DNA from: Symsagittifera roscoffensis
Lineage: Eukaryota; Xenacoelomorpha; Acoela; Convolutidae
Reading direction: 5' to 3'
Length of the DNA: 64,000 nucleotides
Assembly (NCBI RefSeq): GCF_963678635.1
Contig: NW_026971315.1
Location: 124,001 to 188,000 of the forward strand
The notes under the pieces were generated by a model. The model made no database searches, had not been told where the DNA came from, and was given only the letters and a program-made list of their open reading frames with translations. Position numbers and translations under genes: made by a program. Shown one piece after another: positions 47,801 to 59,483 of this stretch; positions within the stretch are counted from its first letter, which is position 1, and each line of letters opens with the position of its first letter.

Positions 47801-50800
47801 TATGGGGTTTTCTGCAGAGCGAGGCCAATGAGTTGTTCAATTCGATGGTAAAAGAGAAAGGAGTCAACAAAGAGTTTGAAAATGCATACCATATCATGAA
47901 CTCCTACCCATCACTCGCTCTAGCAGGTAAACTGAAAAAAAAGTTAAAAGCTTCCGAAAACTTTTGAGTATAACTACCTTGGTATTCATTGAGGCCGTTA
48001 TATTAAAAAATCTACGAATATTATCTTTCAAGTTGAACTTGCGCTTCCGGGAGAGCTTCTGGGAAGTTTTGGAAACTGCGCTATTATATCTAATTTAATT
48101 CGTGTAAAATGCTATAAGCTATAAAGTTACAGCTTATTTTTGACAATAACCTATTTTTCGAATTGTCCATTTGTAGTAGAGAGCTTAACCTATATGAATA
48201 AATTAAAATCTTAGGCTAATTTGCAGGCCCGCCTATTTTTCCCCTGAAGGAAGTTCCAGGCAAATTATACATCGCCGGAATGCAGCCCACCGAAATCGCA
48301 GATCCAAAGAAAATGAGCGCAGAGTTGCGCATCTTCATCGAGAACAGCAAATTAGACATTCTTTACGTGGCACTCGGAACATACGCTGTCTTCAGTGACG
48401 AGCAGTTTGAAAAGATGAAGACTGCGTTTATGAAGCAGGAGAGATTTAATATAATCTGGAGTCACTCGGGATGGAGTGAGGAGCAAGAGTTGAAAGGAGA
48501 GTATGATAGAAGCAGAATGTTCATTAGGAAGAAACAACCGCAAAAAGAGATTTTCACGTATTCAAAAGTGTAAGTTCTCTCGCAAAAATACCCCTTTTCA
48601 CACACTTCTCCCATATAATTTTCCTTCAATGGGCCCGAGAAATCAAAATTATACCTCGTAGAAAAACGTGCCAGACTATCATTCGTCAGATGGGGGCGTG
48701 TATATCAATATTTCTTGACAAAAAGGGAGCAATTTTTTAGACCAGCCATTACGATTCGGAAGTCGAACAGCGATCGTTCCCCATAGCCTTAGTATGCGAT
48801 AGAATTGAGGGAAGAAAATTCCCAGCCAGAGTGGCAACAAAGCACGGGTGATAAAACGTAGTTCATAGACTTGAAAAAAACGTCCGACGAAAGATAATAA
48901 TAATAACAAGAATGCTCGTATCAGGGCAAAGCCCTGAATGTTCCGACTGCCTTTTAAGGTCTATGAAGCAGAAGTAACATGAAAATTTAAAGGTAAAAAA
49001 TAAAATTAAATTTTTTTTTTAATTCGAGATTTTTTGTAGAAACGTATAAAGTACAAAGTGATAAATTTTGCTCCTTTTAACCAATTAATTATGGCTTATA
49101 AGCTTCCTTGAACCAATTTGGAACGATTTCTAAGACGGATTAAATCTCGCTTACGCGTTAATAGCGCTAAATACATCGCGCATTAACTGTCCCAAATTGG
49201 CCAAAATGGCAATCTTTAAACCCCCATAACTTTACAAAAAATGATCACAGGTAAAATATGTTTTCAAATTTAAGCCCACGACAACAATACCTTTTGAATG
49301 ATATGAAAAAATTCCATCAAAAATGGCTAGTTAAAAAGTCGAAATTTGTGTGACGAAAAAAAACCCACCCCGAGCACAAATATTCCGTTACTTTCGTATC
49401 GAAAGTCGGAATAATAACAACACTGCTCGTATCAGTGCGAAGCCCTGAATGTTCCGACTGCCTTTTAAGGTTTATGCTCCTTGTAACGAATCAATTATGG
49501 CAAATAAGCTTGTTTCAACCAGATTTCGCTCCTTGTAACGAATCAATTATGGCAAATAAGCTTGTTTCAACCAATTTGGAACGATTTCTAAGACGGATTA
49601 AATCCCTCGCTTAAGCGCTAATAGCGCGAAATATATCGCGCGTTAATTGTCGCAAATTGGCCAAATTGGCAGTTTTTAAACCCCCATAACTTCACGAAAA
49701 ATGATCACAGGTGAAATATCTTTTCAATTTTAAGCTCATGACAACAATACCTTTTGAATGATATGAAAAAACTTCCGTCAAAATTTGCTAGATAAAAAGT
49801 CGAAATTTGTCTGAAGAAAAAAACCCAACCCGAGCACAAATATTCCGTTACTTTCGTATCGAAAGTCGGAACAATAATAACAAGACTGCTCGTATCAAGG
49901 CGAAGCTCTGAATGTGCCGACTGCCTTTTAAAGTTTATGAAAAACTAATGACAAAAAAATTAAATGCAATAAAATAAAATGAAAATTTTTTTCTAAAATT
50001 TGAAATTTTTTCATGAAAATCTAGCTGAAACAAAAATGGCTAGTTAAAAAGTCGAAATTTGTGTGACGAAAAAAAACCCACCCCGAGCACAAATGTTCCG
50101 TTACTTTTGTATCGAAAGTCGGAACAATAATAATCAATTGAATTGAAGCAAAACCACAAGCCTCAACAAATACGGCATCAAACTATATTCGGTAAAAAAT
50201 AGGTTAATAATATTTTTAGTACTAATAATAAGGTTATAATAAATAATAACGGATCTCTTTAACTACATCCCCCTCGGGTACCTAGAAACGAATATCCCAC
50301 AATAAAGAAATAAATCAACGGTTAAGCATTTGAGAACTTTAAACCTAGAGACGAATCTCTGCCCTTTTGCAAAAGGGGGATATAGTTAAAGAGATCCCTA
50401 ATAACAGCTAAACTGGTTTTAGTAAAGTATTCCTTTCCCACTGCGGTGCTAGTTCTACAATGGAGGGCGTGTCTAATCTCAAAGCCTTCATCGGGTGTCC
50501 CCAAATGCGTGACCAGGAAATGGCTTCCAAAGTCATCACAAAGTACAACTTCGGAACAATCATAAGTCGCGCCCCTTCCGAACACGAACTCTTGACAGCT
50601 GTTGAAAACGTCTATCAAAACTTGCCGACTTATCTCAAAAATGTTAAAACAGTAAACGAAGAATCAAGTGTCGATTCTGCTCGGAGGCTGGAGAAGTTTA
50701 TTGATTCGATGGCATCTGAGAGAAGAACTATTCAATTTGATTTCAAAGAGTCCAATTTTATGCCTTTATGGCGCGGAGTTGCAAATCTTTTATTGTTCTT

Positions 50801-50903
50801 TTCGTGTTTGCTTGCTTGCATTTTCAGCCCTTTTGTTTTGCTGTGTTGCGCATGCTATCGTTTTCGAAAGATTAACACAAAAAACAATAAGAAGACGCAA
50901 TGA
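44886..50903 (+). CDS. UDP-glucuronosyltransferase, complete, four exons, 527 residues
   Basis: Exons 44886-45237, 47519-47926, 48227-48569 and 50423-50903; all introns are GT-AG with phases 1, 1 and 2, summing to 1584 coding bases. The product would transfer a sugar from UDP-glucuronate or UDP-glucose to small lipophilic acceptors at the ER membrane. Seen: an N-terminal signal peptide (Met11, base 44916, gives a more usual length); catalytic-type His51 in CDSHLSSMTPIA; Glu142 in ILAELF where many UGTs have Asp; the UGT signature from residue 371 (FLSHCGASSTMEG) with the D398-Q399 sugar-binding pair; PQKEIF before it; a C-terminal membrane helix at about 487-512; and a KKTQ end fitting the KKxx ER-retrieval signal. 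Length is normal for the family. Intron 1 holds decayed tandem repeats and a tRNA-like SINE; intron 3 holds three family B copies and a small inverted-repeat element. The acceptor substrate cannot be told from sequence. Confidence 0.93.
45299..45420 (+). repeat. family E repeat copy
   Basis: CACAGAGGCGAGGCGGAGC, TTCGCACCACTTGCAATAC and ATGTTGAAAAAACTAAG; closest to the 25178 copy. Confidence 0.65.
45640..46590 (+). repeat. decayed tandem repeats of about 150 bp in UGT intron 1
   Basis: Five or six units recur with blocks such as CCGCTTATGCAGGGACATT / CCACTAATGCAGGGGAGC, ATATCAGATTT / ATGTCAGATTTGGGAGAG and GAAAACGGTCAA. Short ORFs here are by-products. Confidence 0.5.
47113..47190 (-). repeat. 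tRNA-like sequence (SINE head), Cys-like anticodon region
   Basis: Minus strand: A box TAGCTTGGAGGTAACG, a GGACTGCAAAGG anticodon-like block and B box GGATTCGAATC. The T and anticodon stems do not pair well, so it is not a working tRNA. Confidence 0.4.
48902..50124 (-). repeat. head-to-tail array of three family B elements in UGT intron 3
   Basis: Copies at 48902-49411, 49414-49871 and 49876-50124, all antisense to the host gene, joined by short TAATAA-like spacers. The third lacks its middle. The second carries an internal 52-bp duplication (49476-49527 / 49528-49579). Confidence 0.85.
50251..50397. mobile_element. 147-bp element with 24-bp terminal inverted repeats
   Basis: 50251-50274 (GGATCTCTTTAACTA...) and the reverse complement of 50374-50397 match at 23 of 24 positions. 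TAATAAC flanks both ends, a possible 7-bp target duplication. It ends 25 bases before exon 4 of the glucuronosyltransferase gene. Confidence 0.7.
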
Positions 50904-51353
50904 GTTTAGTGAAAATATGCGACAACTCAATCTGTATCTTTGAATGGTTATGTGGGTAAAAAATATGGTACTGGGTATATCAATTTACTTTATCAAATGC
51001 AGATCAACGTAGTTAATATACTTTAAAATTCAATTTCACGGAGCCAAAATCACTCTCATTCAAAATCTATCAAAAACACCTCAAAGATAACAAAAAATTA
51101 CAAAAACATTTGCCGTTGAACAAATTCAATTATTTCAACCATTTCAAAGTTTGAGCTTCAAAACCTGAAAACCAAAATTAGACAAACTTTATTTGGTTTA
51201 AAAAATTGAAGGAAAATTTTTTTGGATATTCAAAACAAATGCTCAAAAATGAGTCGTGGAAACCAAACTGCATTTTGGGCAAGGAAAACAATTGCTCCAA
51301 AATAAACCAACTTTTTTCTAGTATTAGACTGTGACAAAGTTCCGTTCTATCCT
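50904..51353 (+). other. 3' flank of the glucuronosyltransferase gene
   Basis: The first AATAAA is at 51301-51306, about 400 bases after the stop, a possible poly(A) signal. Confidence 0.35.
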
Positions 51354-52026
51354 CGAATTTGAGAAGAAATAGTATCAGAAACTTTTTTTCACTAAAATTA
51401 GGTAGTATAAAAGACGTCGTTCAAGTTGAGTGATGTATCAAGCTTCTGTTTTGTTTTCTGAACTGTAATCGAACCGAATTGCATGTATCAAAATAGTTGC
51501 TTCGATGAACACTCCTTTAGTTCATGATTCTATCAGTCTCCTCTTCTTACTGGGATTCTAAAACATGTTGACCTGAAAGCTCTCTCAAAGTGTTATTACT
51601 TAGTTATTAGATATTCATTTTACTCTTTCAATTTACATTTAATTTTTTTTTGCAAAGTTATTCGTGGTCGAAGAAATATGTGATAATTTGCGAATTTGAG
51701 AAGAAATAGTATCAGAAACTTTTTTACACTAAAATTAGGTAGTATAAAAGACGTCGTTCAAGTTGAGTGATGTATCAAGCTTCTGTTTTGTTTTCTGAAC
51801 TGTAATCGAACCGAATTGCATGTATCAAAATAGTTGCTTCGATGAACACTCCTTTAGTTCATGATTCTATCAGTCTCCTCTTCTTACTGGGATTCTAAAA
51901 CATGTTGACCTGAAAGCTCTCTCAAAGTGTTATTACTTAGTTATTAGATATTCATTTTACTCTTTCAATTTACATTTAATTTTTTTTTGCAAAGTTATTC
52001 GTGGTCGAAGAAATATGTGATAATTG
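51354..52026 (+). repeat. 337-bp direct tandem duplication
   Basis: Units 51354-51690 and 51691-52026 are almost identical, so the duplication is recent. No coding content recognised. Confidence 0.85.
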
Positions 52027-53595
52027 CGCAGCGACCGGAATTAGGTACTAAATTTTTAAAAGATCAAAATAATAAATTGCTAGGCTACGCTAGACGTAGC
52101 AAAACATCACGCAAGTAATTAAATTTATCTGAAACAAAAACTGCTAGCTACCAATTGCAAGTTTACGGATGTAACAAAAAAGGGGGAAAGATGCAACAAC
52201 CTTGTATACGGCAACAGTTTTCCAATAAACGAGAAAACATTATCTTATAGTCAAAATGGTAAATTAGTACGCTAAGTTTCTATTTCAGTTTGTTTAACAG
52301 ATATTTGAGACTTCTAAGCTAATGTGAAGTCTAAATCTTTGAGCAGGAAAAAAAACAAAAAAACTGAATTGAGAAAAAAAATTCAATTGCAACAAAATAT
52401 GTTATCAGCAAAAAAGCAGAGTCTTGCGCACAATACGAAGCACCTACAAAATATTACAGATAGCAACTAATTTGAAAATTTTTTTTGAAAAAATATCAAA
52501 AAAACTGTCTCTACCAAACTTTTTGTCGCATCAAGGAAGGCAGTTTTCAGCGGTAGACTAGCAAAGAAACAATTTATATATTTTCACTCAAGCCCAAAAA
52601 ACTTGGTATACGTCGGTTGAGCCAAATTTTTTCATCATAGTAATTTTGACTTAAAATAATGTAAGCTCTAAGTTTTTAAGTTTCGCATACCACGAGCACA
52701 CACGGATGAACAATTATTCTGAACTTTCGAACGACGCAATTATTGGCAACTGGGTTGATATAAAAATAACTGAAAACTTTTGACTCGAAAAATCATTTGA
52801 AGCAAAATGGACCAAAAACACGAAAAAAATATTGCAAAAATTCGGAGTAGATTTATAACCAAAAAAACACAGTTTTTAAAAAGCAGGAAATTCAAATTTA
52901 TGCTTAGTCGAATTTTAAAAAGTTTTCGTGATGTAACTGACAGAATTTTGTATAAAGAATTTTAAATAACCCTTACATGTTTCTAACAAAAATTATTTAG
53001 CAGAAAAAAAATCAAGTTACCGCTTACAAGACACTCACCTTGATATGTAATGGCTACTAAATAAATATGAGCATATCAGCATTTCTGGCTGTTTATAATG
53101 GTTTAATGATCTGGTTATGACAACTTGCTTAGGTAAGAAATGTACGCAATCTGATTGGAAGGGCCAAAGTTTTTTAATCAAAATAAATTTTGACATCAAA
53201 AGCAAAAAAAGGGTTTCTGAAACATAACTGGGACAGTGAGTGAAATTAAAAAAAGAACCTCAGCTGGTTGTGTTTTGAAGTATTCGACAAGACAAAAAAG
53301 AACGATCTGGAAACAAAAATATTGTTTCATCATTATTTGAATTGGTTAAAAGCAACCAAACCACTTTTACCTTGTACGGCAAACACGATGACAGCTGTTA
53401 AAACGTTAAATCTTTTGAGGAGACTTTAACGCAACACAGCACACAAAAACGTGGAGAATCAACTTCTGAAATTATCATTGTCGTCCTAATGTCATATTTC
53501 GAGCTATGAAAAGAAGCAAGCCTTGATTAAAATATCGCTTTGTCAACAAATTCAACCCGTTCTCCATTAAAAAACAAAAACAAAAAATTGATAAA
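52027..53595. other. no gene seen
   Basis: A-rich; no exon-like block. Confidence 0.4.
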
Positions 53596-53599
53596 TAGT

Positions 53600-54050
53600 T
53601 TTTAGGACCAAGTTAACATCCTCCCTCCCAGATAAACCAAGTTAAGATCCTCCACCCCAGCGTTGAATTTAAATTAAATTTGATTAGCGCTGCGTGTAAA
53701 ATGCCCTATTCTGATTGGCTGAAAATTCGAGCTCTGAATAAAGTTAAAATCTTCCCCCCTAAATGTTTACGTGCAAAATAAAGTGCTTCAAAAAGCGCCT
53801 GTCTCGCCGTCTTGTGAAATATTTTTCCCGCCTTTTCAGATTCAACGCTTTAATAGGCTCAATGGGAGACCGGCCTATTTTCATGCGTGCCGCTTAGCAT
53901 GCGACAATTAGCGCAATTAGAATTGAATTTGTTTTCTCACGTCTGCAACTTAAATTCAAATTGATGCGTGCCGCATCAACTGAGTAATAATTTTAATTGA
54001 GCATGCTAAGCGACCGCTACGCCCCCCAGTTCAACGCTTTATTAGTTTTC
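53600..54050. repeat. foldback region with CGCTTAGCATGC inverted repeats
   Basis: CGCTTAGCATGC near 53891 and GCATGCTAAGCG near 54003 are exact reverse complements, inside flanking direct repeats TTCAACGCTTTA (near 53841 and 54033). Upstream, ACCAAGTTAASATCCTCC occurs twice (near 53608 and 53637). Confidence 0.5.
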
Positions 54051-54334
54051 CGCTAAATAAAATTTCCCCTTTTCTAGGTTTGAAAGAATCACTCAACTGC
54101 ATATTAGCATCCACTTCATTCAAAGATGATTTTGAACGTCACTGTAAAGCTACCGCTGGTTAAAATACTACAAAACAAAACCAAATGGATTGTACACTTT
54201 AATGAGCGCCTTAGTTTGAGTTAAACTAGCAGAGCCAACAGAGTGGTAAAAAATTTTGCGAGCTCTCGAATGCTTGCAAGTTACTCGCAAAAATCATGAT
54301 ATTCATATGCCACAATTTAATCAAATTGTACCGA

Positions 54335-54820
54335 AATATTTATGCTTGGAGTGGTTTTTTGTTGAGTCAATTTTCGACTTGTTAATTAAACGTTTTCGAC
54401 AAACTTTTTATATCATATTAGAGATATTGTTAACTTAAGCTCAAATTTTAAAAGATATTTTACTTGTGATCATTTTTTGTAAAGTTACGAGCGTTTGAAA
54501 ATTGCTAATTTGGCCATAATAGGTAATTAAAGAGCGATAAATTGCGTACTTATAACATGCGTGAGAAACGAATGAATGCATTCAAAATTGAATTAAGGCC
54601 AGCCATAAAATCATATTATTACAATACGAGACGCTAAACACACTTACTATTTTACATGATAAAATGTGCGATGATAAAATGAAAAGCAGAAAAAAAGTTT
54701 CTTCCTTTTTTCTCGAAGGTTTTTTTATCAATTATTCAACCAAAAAAAGCTTTTCAATTGGCCTTAAGTGCATTCGGAACTTTCAGGGCTTTGCCTTGAT
54801 ATACTAGCAGTCTTGTTCAT
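54335..54820 (+). repeat. diverged family B element
   Basis: AATATTTATGCTTGGAGTGG start, GTAAAGTTACGAGCG middle, TTCAGGGCTTTGCCTTGATA and AGCAGTCTTGTT end. Much older than the array in the UGT intron. Confidence 0.65.
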
Positions 54821-56046
54821 TTTTGGTAAACAATCGCTTTCCATAAATTTTCAAAAATATAACGAAACGCTTATCTGCAATTCGAAAACACAAGGAATAA
54901 ATAACGGCAAAAACTCTCTCTAAAAAGGCTCGAAAATATTTAAAGAAAACAAATAGACAGTAAATTTTCACATCGTTAGATCTAGGGCAATTTCAACCGC
55001 AGGTTCAAGCGGCTGCCCTACACAGAGGCTAAGCGGAGTTTCACACATTTTGCAATGCACCAAACACCGTATGTAAAAATAGCCAATAAACAGATCAAAA
55101 CCGCAAATCTTGAAAAAAGCATCCAAAATGAAACTAGTCAACAAAACTGAACCATTCAAAATATCAAATTTTCGTTTGGATTTGTCTGGAATGTTTCATT
55201 TTAAGGAAAAAATCAAACGAAACATTTAAATATAGAAACAGAGGCAAAGAAGAAGTTCGTACGAGTTGCAATACCATGCAATTATAACATTTCAAGCCAG
55301 CAGACATTTTTAAAATAAGATTAAAAAAACGATAACTATGAAATCCAACTGCCTGTCTCGAAGATGTTTAATTTGAGCAAAACGTGTGCAGACAAACTGT
55401 TTTGACGTATAAAACAAGATTCAGCAACAATTATTGAGCATCATCTAAGCAGACACAACTGCTTAACTTTCAATGAGTCAAAAACCAGTTTTGTCATGAA
55501 TTTCGCGATATTTCAAACACTTACGCCCTCACCCAAGCCAATTTATGTCACTAAATCGAAATATTTAAGACCAAATAGAAGTTACGAGTAACAGAAACAT
55601 GCAAAGGAAATTACAAAAAGTCAGATTCAGTAAACTACGAACTACAAGAAAGTAGAAAAAAAATATTTCTTCATGTGGCAACTTATCCCACTAAACATAA
55701 GCAGACAAATAAAAGGCCTCCAATTTTATAAAGTGGAATATTACCTTCTACTTATAAGGGAAAATCTACGTTCTGATCCGATAACGCTTGATAGTCGCAA
55801 AATTATAGAACTAATCTACTGCAAGCCTTGCTTGCTTAATACAGAATGGATGACTCTGTCTTGAATGTTTTTACTTAGATTATCTCCGAAAAATCTGCTC
55901 TAGTGCTTAAGAGTTTTTCTTCTGTAAAAAATTTCGTTTATGTCTTTTGAGGATTCTGAATCTCAAAACAGATATGCATCTTTTTGCCCACTTGGACTTA
56001 GCTGCAAACACTGATTCTCGCGCATTATACAGTGCTGATTTAGATT
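54821..56046. other. no gene seen; two family E fragments
   Basis: Family E heads at about 55020 (CACAGAGGCTAAGCGGAG) and 55242 (ACAGAGGCAAAGAAGAAG). No exon. Confidence 0.4.
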
Positions 56047-56545
56047 AACCGAAAAACGAACATTTTAAAATTTGAAGGCGTTTTTTTCAAATTGGGATAA
56101 GATTAAACACAGAAGGAAGAGCTTAAAGTTGCTTAAAATTTAACCAGAACTTTTATGGTGCAATTCATGTTTCAAAAATGGCAACCAAAATTTGCCCCCA
56201 AAAAATGGTTTAATTTGGCTTTTTTATGTTAATCAAGACTAGAGCTGAAACTACTACATTAAATGATGATAAACTTATTTCCAGAAAAACCTATCGAACA
56301 GCCCAACACTTTTAGAACATAAAATTGGCCGAGAAACGAACATTTTAAAATTTGAAGACGTTTTTCTCAAATTGGGAAGTCAAATTGGCCCATTTTTGGT
56401 TCCCAACTTCGCAAAATCAATTGCATCATAATAATTCTGGTGAGAATCTAAGCAACTTTCGTCATTCTCTTTTTTGTCTTATCTCAATTCAATTTGAGAA
56501 AAGCCCGTTGAAAGTTTCAAACTTAGTAGTTTGGTCCGATAATTT
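56047..56545. repeat. inverted and direct repeat cluster
   Basis: AACATTTTAAAATTTGAAG occurs at about 56061 and 56339. TTGCTTAAAATTTAACCAG (near 56131) is the complement of the TAAATTCTAAGCAA-type block found near 56450 and again near 60133, so one family appears in several orientations. Confidence 0.45.
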
Positions 56546-56631
56546 AAATCAACACTAGCACATTTGCCCAATATACGTGCATGGGAGTGAAGCCTTCATT
56601 ACTTGTTAACGACACGTGTATTTGAATTGCT

Positions 56632-56637
56632 TTTATT
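56632..56637 (-). promoter_or_regulatory. possible poly(A) signal for TPGS1
   Basis: AATAAA on the minus strand about 380 bases after the TPGS1 stop; the first one found. Confidence 0.3.
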
Positions 56638-57014
56638 TTTACGATAATTAACACAGTTCTCTATTATTTTTATGCTAATCGAGCTTTATGCTAGTCAATT
56701 CACAACAATTGTCATCGTTTTTGTCAGAAGTCAAAAAGGAGACACTAAGACTTTTTTTACATATTAACTATTTACAATTTTAACCACAAATGATTACAAA
56801 TATACATATGTACTATTCATTTTCGAAACTTTGATTCAAATCTATCAATAGTTGAACTTTCATGAGTTCGATACCTAAATCTAAAATGAGTTCATATTCA
56901 CTATAGAGTTCAATCATGGATCATCATGAGGTGCAGCAAATCCGTGCTTCTAAGATCTTGAACCGAGAGTCACATGTGATATTTGTCAAGATTCCTCTTC
57001 ATGTTGTTTCAAAA

Positions 57015-59448
57015 TCACAATGTGAAGGTTATTTGGGCGAAAAAAATGTTGATTGCCTGGGACACAAATTCAGTTTGAGTCAACGTTTTAACTGTCGAAT
57101 GCGATGAGTCCATAGCCTGAAAGGCTTCCAAATGTCACTTAGCTTATAAATCCAAAATTACAAAGACAATTATAATTGCAAAACTTCGAATACAAAAGCT
57201 GGCAAACAAATTAGTGAAACAAACCTGTTCTAAAATTTCTGCAATTTTTTTGTTGGTGAATTTCGCTGCCACTGCCAGAAGCCTAAAACAAAAACTTTCC
57301 ATTTCGTCAAAATAAGAAAATTGTTAGGATAAAATTTGAAAGACCAAAACTGCAAAAACTCAAAATTGAGAGCATAATTCACTGCATTCCACATGCAACA
57401 ATGAAAAATAACAAACATTAATACCAAAAACAATATAGAAGTTTTAACAAAAAATTATGCCTAACCTGAGTGTTTCGGTTTCAGCGTCTACTTCTGTGGC
57501 GCCTTTGAACAGTTCGTTCAGAATAGAGTCTGCCAATTTGCAGCTGATTCTGTCCTGTTTATGCACGTCCAACTCAGTGAACAGTTGGTCGCAGAAGGTG
57601 CAGAAATCTAAAATCGCAACTCGAGATGAAAGTATTGCGATCTTATAGGAGTTGTCATCATGCCTGTGAACGTTTAAATGAGCTTGGTTTTTATATGTAC
57701 ACCAATTATCTTTCACTTCGATCGCCATATTTATGTTACCTTACTTTCCGAAACACCTCCTCTAAAAGGAAGGGAAGGAATTATACCGTAGCGTTTTTTC
57801 CGCTCAAATTTAGGTACCACAAACATATTAAATTATTTCAAACTTATATGCAAAAAACAACATTTGAAGAAAAACGCTAATCTACACAGACTCGCAGCTG
57901 CGCTCCATGTACACACAGCCAACTGATAGTTAGCCAATACAGCCAATAGATGTTGAGCTCAAGAAAATCTCAAAAACTAAATTTTTGGAAACTTTTTAGG
58001 GTGCAAGTATTAGAGCAAAACACAGAGGCGAGTCCCCTCTTCTCTCATCTGCGCCACGTCCCCTTGGCAATTTACAAACACTAGCCCGAACTTAAAAATA
58101 CATAAAGCAGCTACATATGCTAATAAATTGCCAATCAATGCAGCACAAGTGGCACCAAATACAAATAGACAGAATTTTGCGTATTATAATTTGGAACACA
58201 ACAAACTGAAGGCATCCACACAAACTTTACATTGGAAAACATAAAAAGCCAAATTATGCATAAATTATGCATTTAAAAAATATCGCGAGATATACTGAGT
58301 TGAAAAATTTCTGAAATCGAGTTTTTACAATGATACTGTTGTTTGAAACAAATAGCTTTTTTCGGTTCATTTGATGAATTAAAACTGCATTAACTGTTCT
58401 AACTTATTACACCGAAGACTTTAGTCAAGGTGTTATGGTATCGTGTAACGGGGTTTTTTTTTAATGTTGTCTGTTGTCAAGTGTCGACAAATAACGTCCA
58501 CAGTTATCAATTATCATGTGGGCTGGACCATATCGCGCTATGTCACGTGATTGCGTATGTTTGTTTCTTTATTTGTTCATCTTTATTTATTTAATTATCT
58601 GTTCTATTTATTTAATTATGTTTAGTTTGCTTATATTTATTTATAATTTATGTATGTACATATTTATTTTTGTTTATTTTTATCACGTGTTTTGTTTATT
58701 TATTTAATTATTCTTTCTTTCATTTAGTTTTGCTTTTATTATTTCTGCGTGTGTATTTATTTAATTTATTTATTTTCATTTATTTATATTATGGGTCTGT
58801 TTGTTTGGTTATTTGTTCATATATATTTTTTGATGTCTATTTAATTATTTGTACATTTCACTTTTGCTTTTATTTATTTATTTATTTATTTATGTATTGA
58901 TTTATTTTTTTATTGCTTATTTATTTATCAGGTGTGTTTTGTTTATTTGTTGATATTTATTTCTATATTTATTTAATTATTCTTTCTTTCATTTAGTTTT
59001 GCTTTTATTATTTATGTATGTGTATTTATTTCATTTATTTATTTTCATTTATTCATATTATGGGTCTGTTTGTTTGGTTATTTGTTCATATATATTTTTT
59101 CATGTCTATTTAATTATTTGTACATTTCACTTTTGCTTTTATTTATTTATATATTTATTTGTTTATGTATTCATTTATGTATTTATTTATTTATTTATGT
59201 ATTGATTTATTTTTTTATTGCTTATTTATTTATCAGGTGTGTTTTGTTTATTTGTTGATATTTATTTCTATATTTATTTAATTATTCTTTCTTTCATTTA
59301 GTTTTGCTTTTATTATTTATGTATGTGTATTTATTTAATTCATTTACTTTCATTTATTTATATTATGGGTCTGTTTGTTTGGTTATTTGTTCATGAGATA
59401 TATATTTTTTCATGTTGATTTAATTATTTGTACATTTCAGTTTTGCGT

Positions 59449-59483
<35 letters not shown>

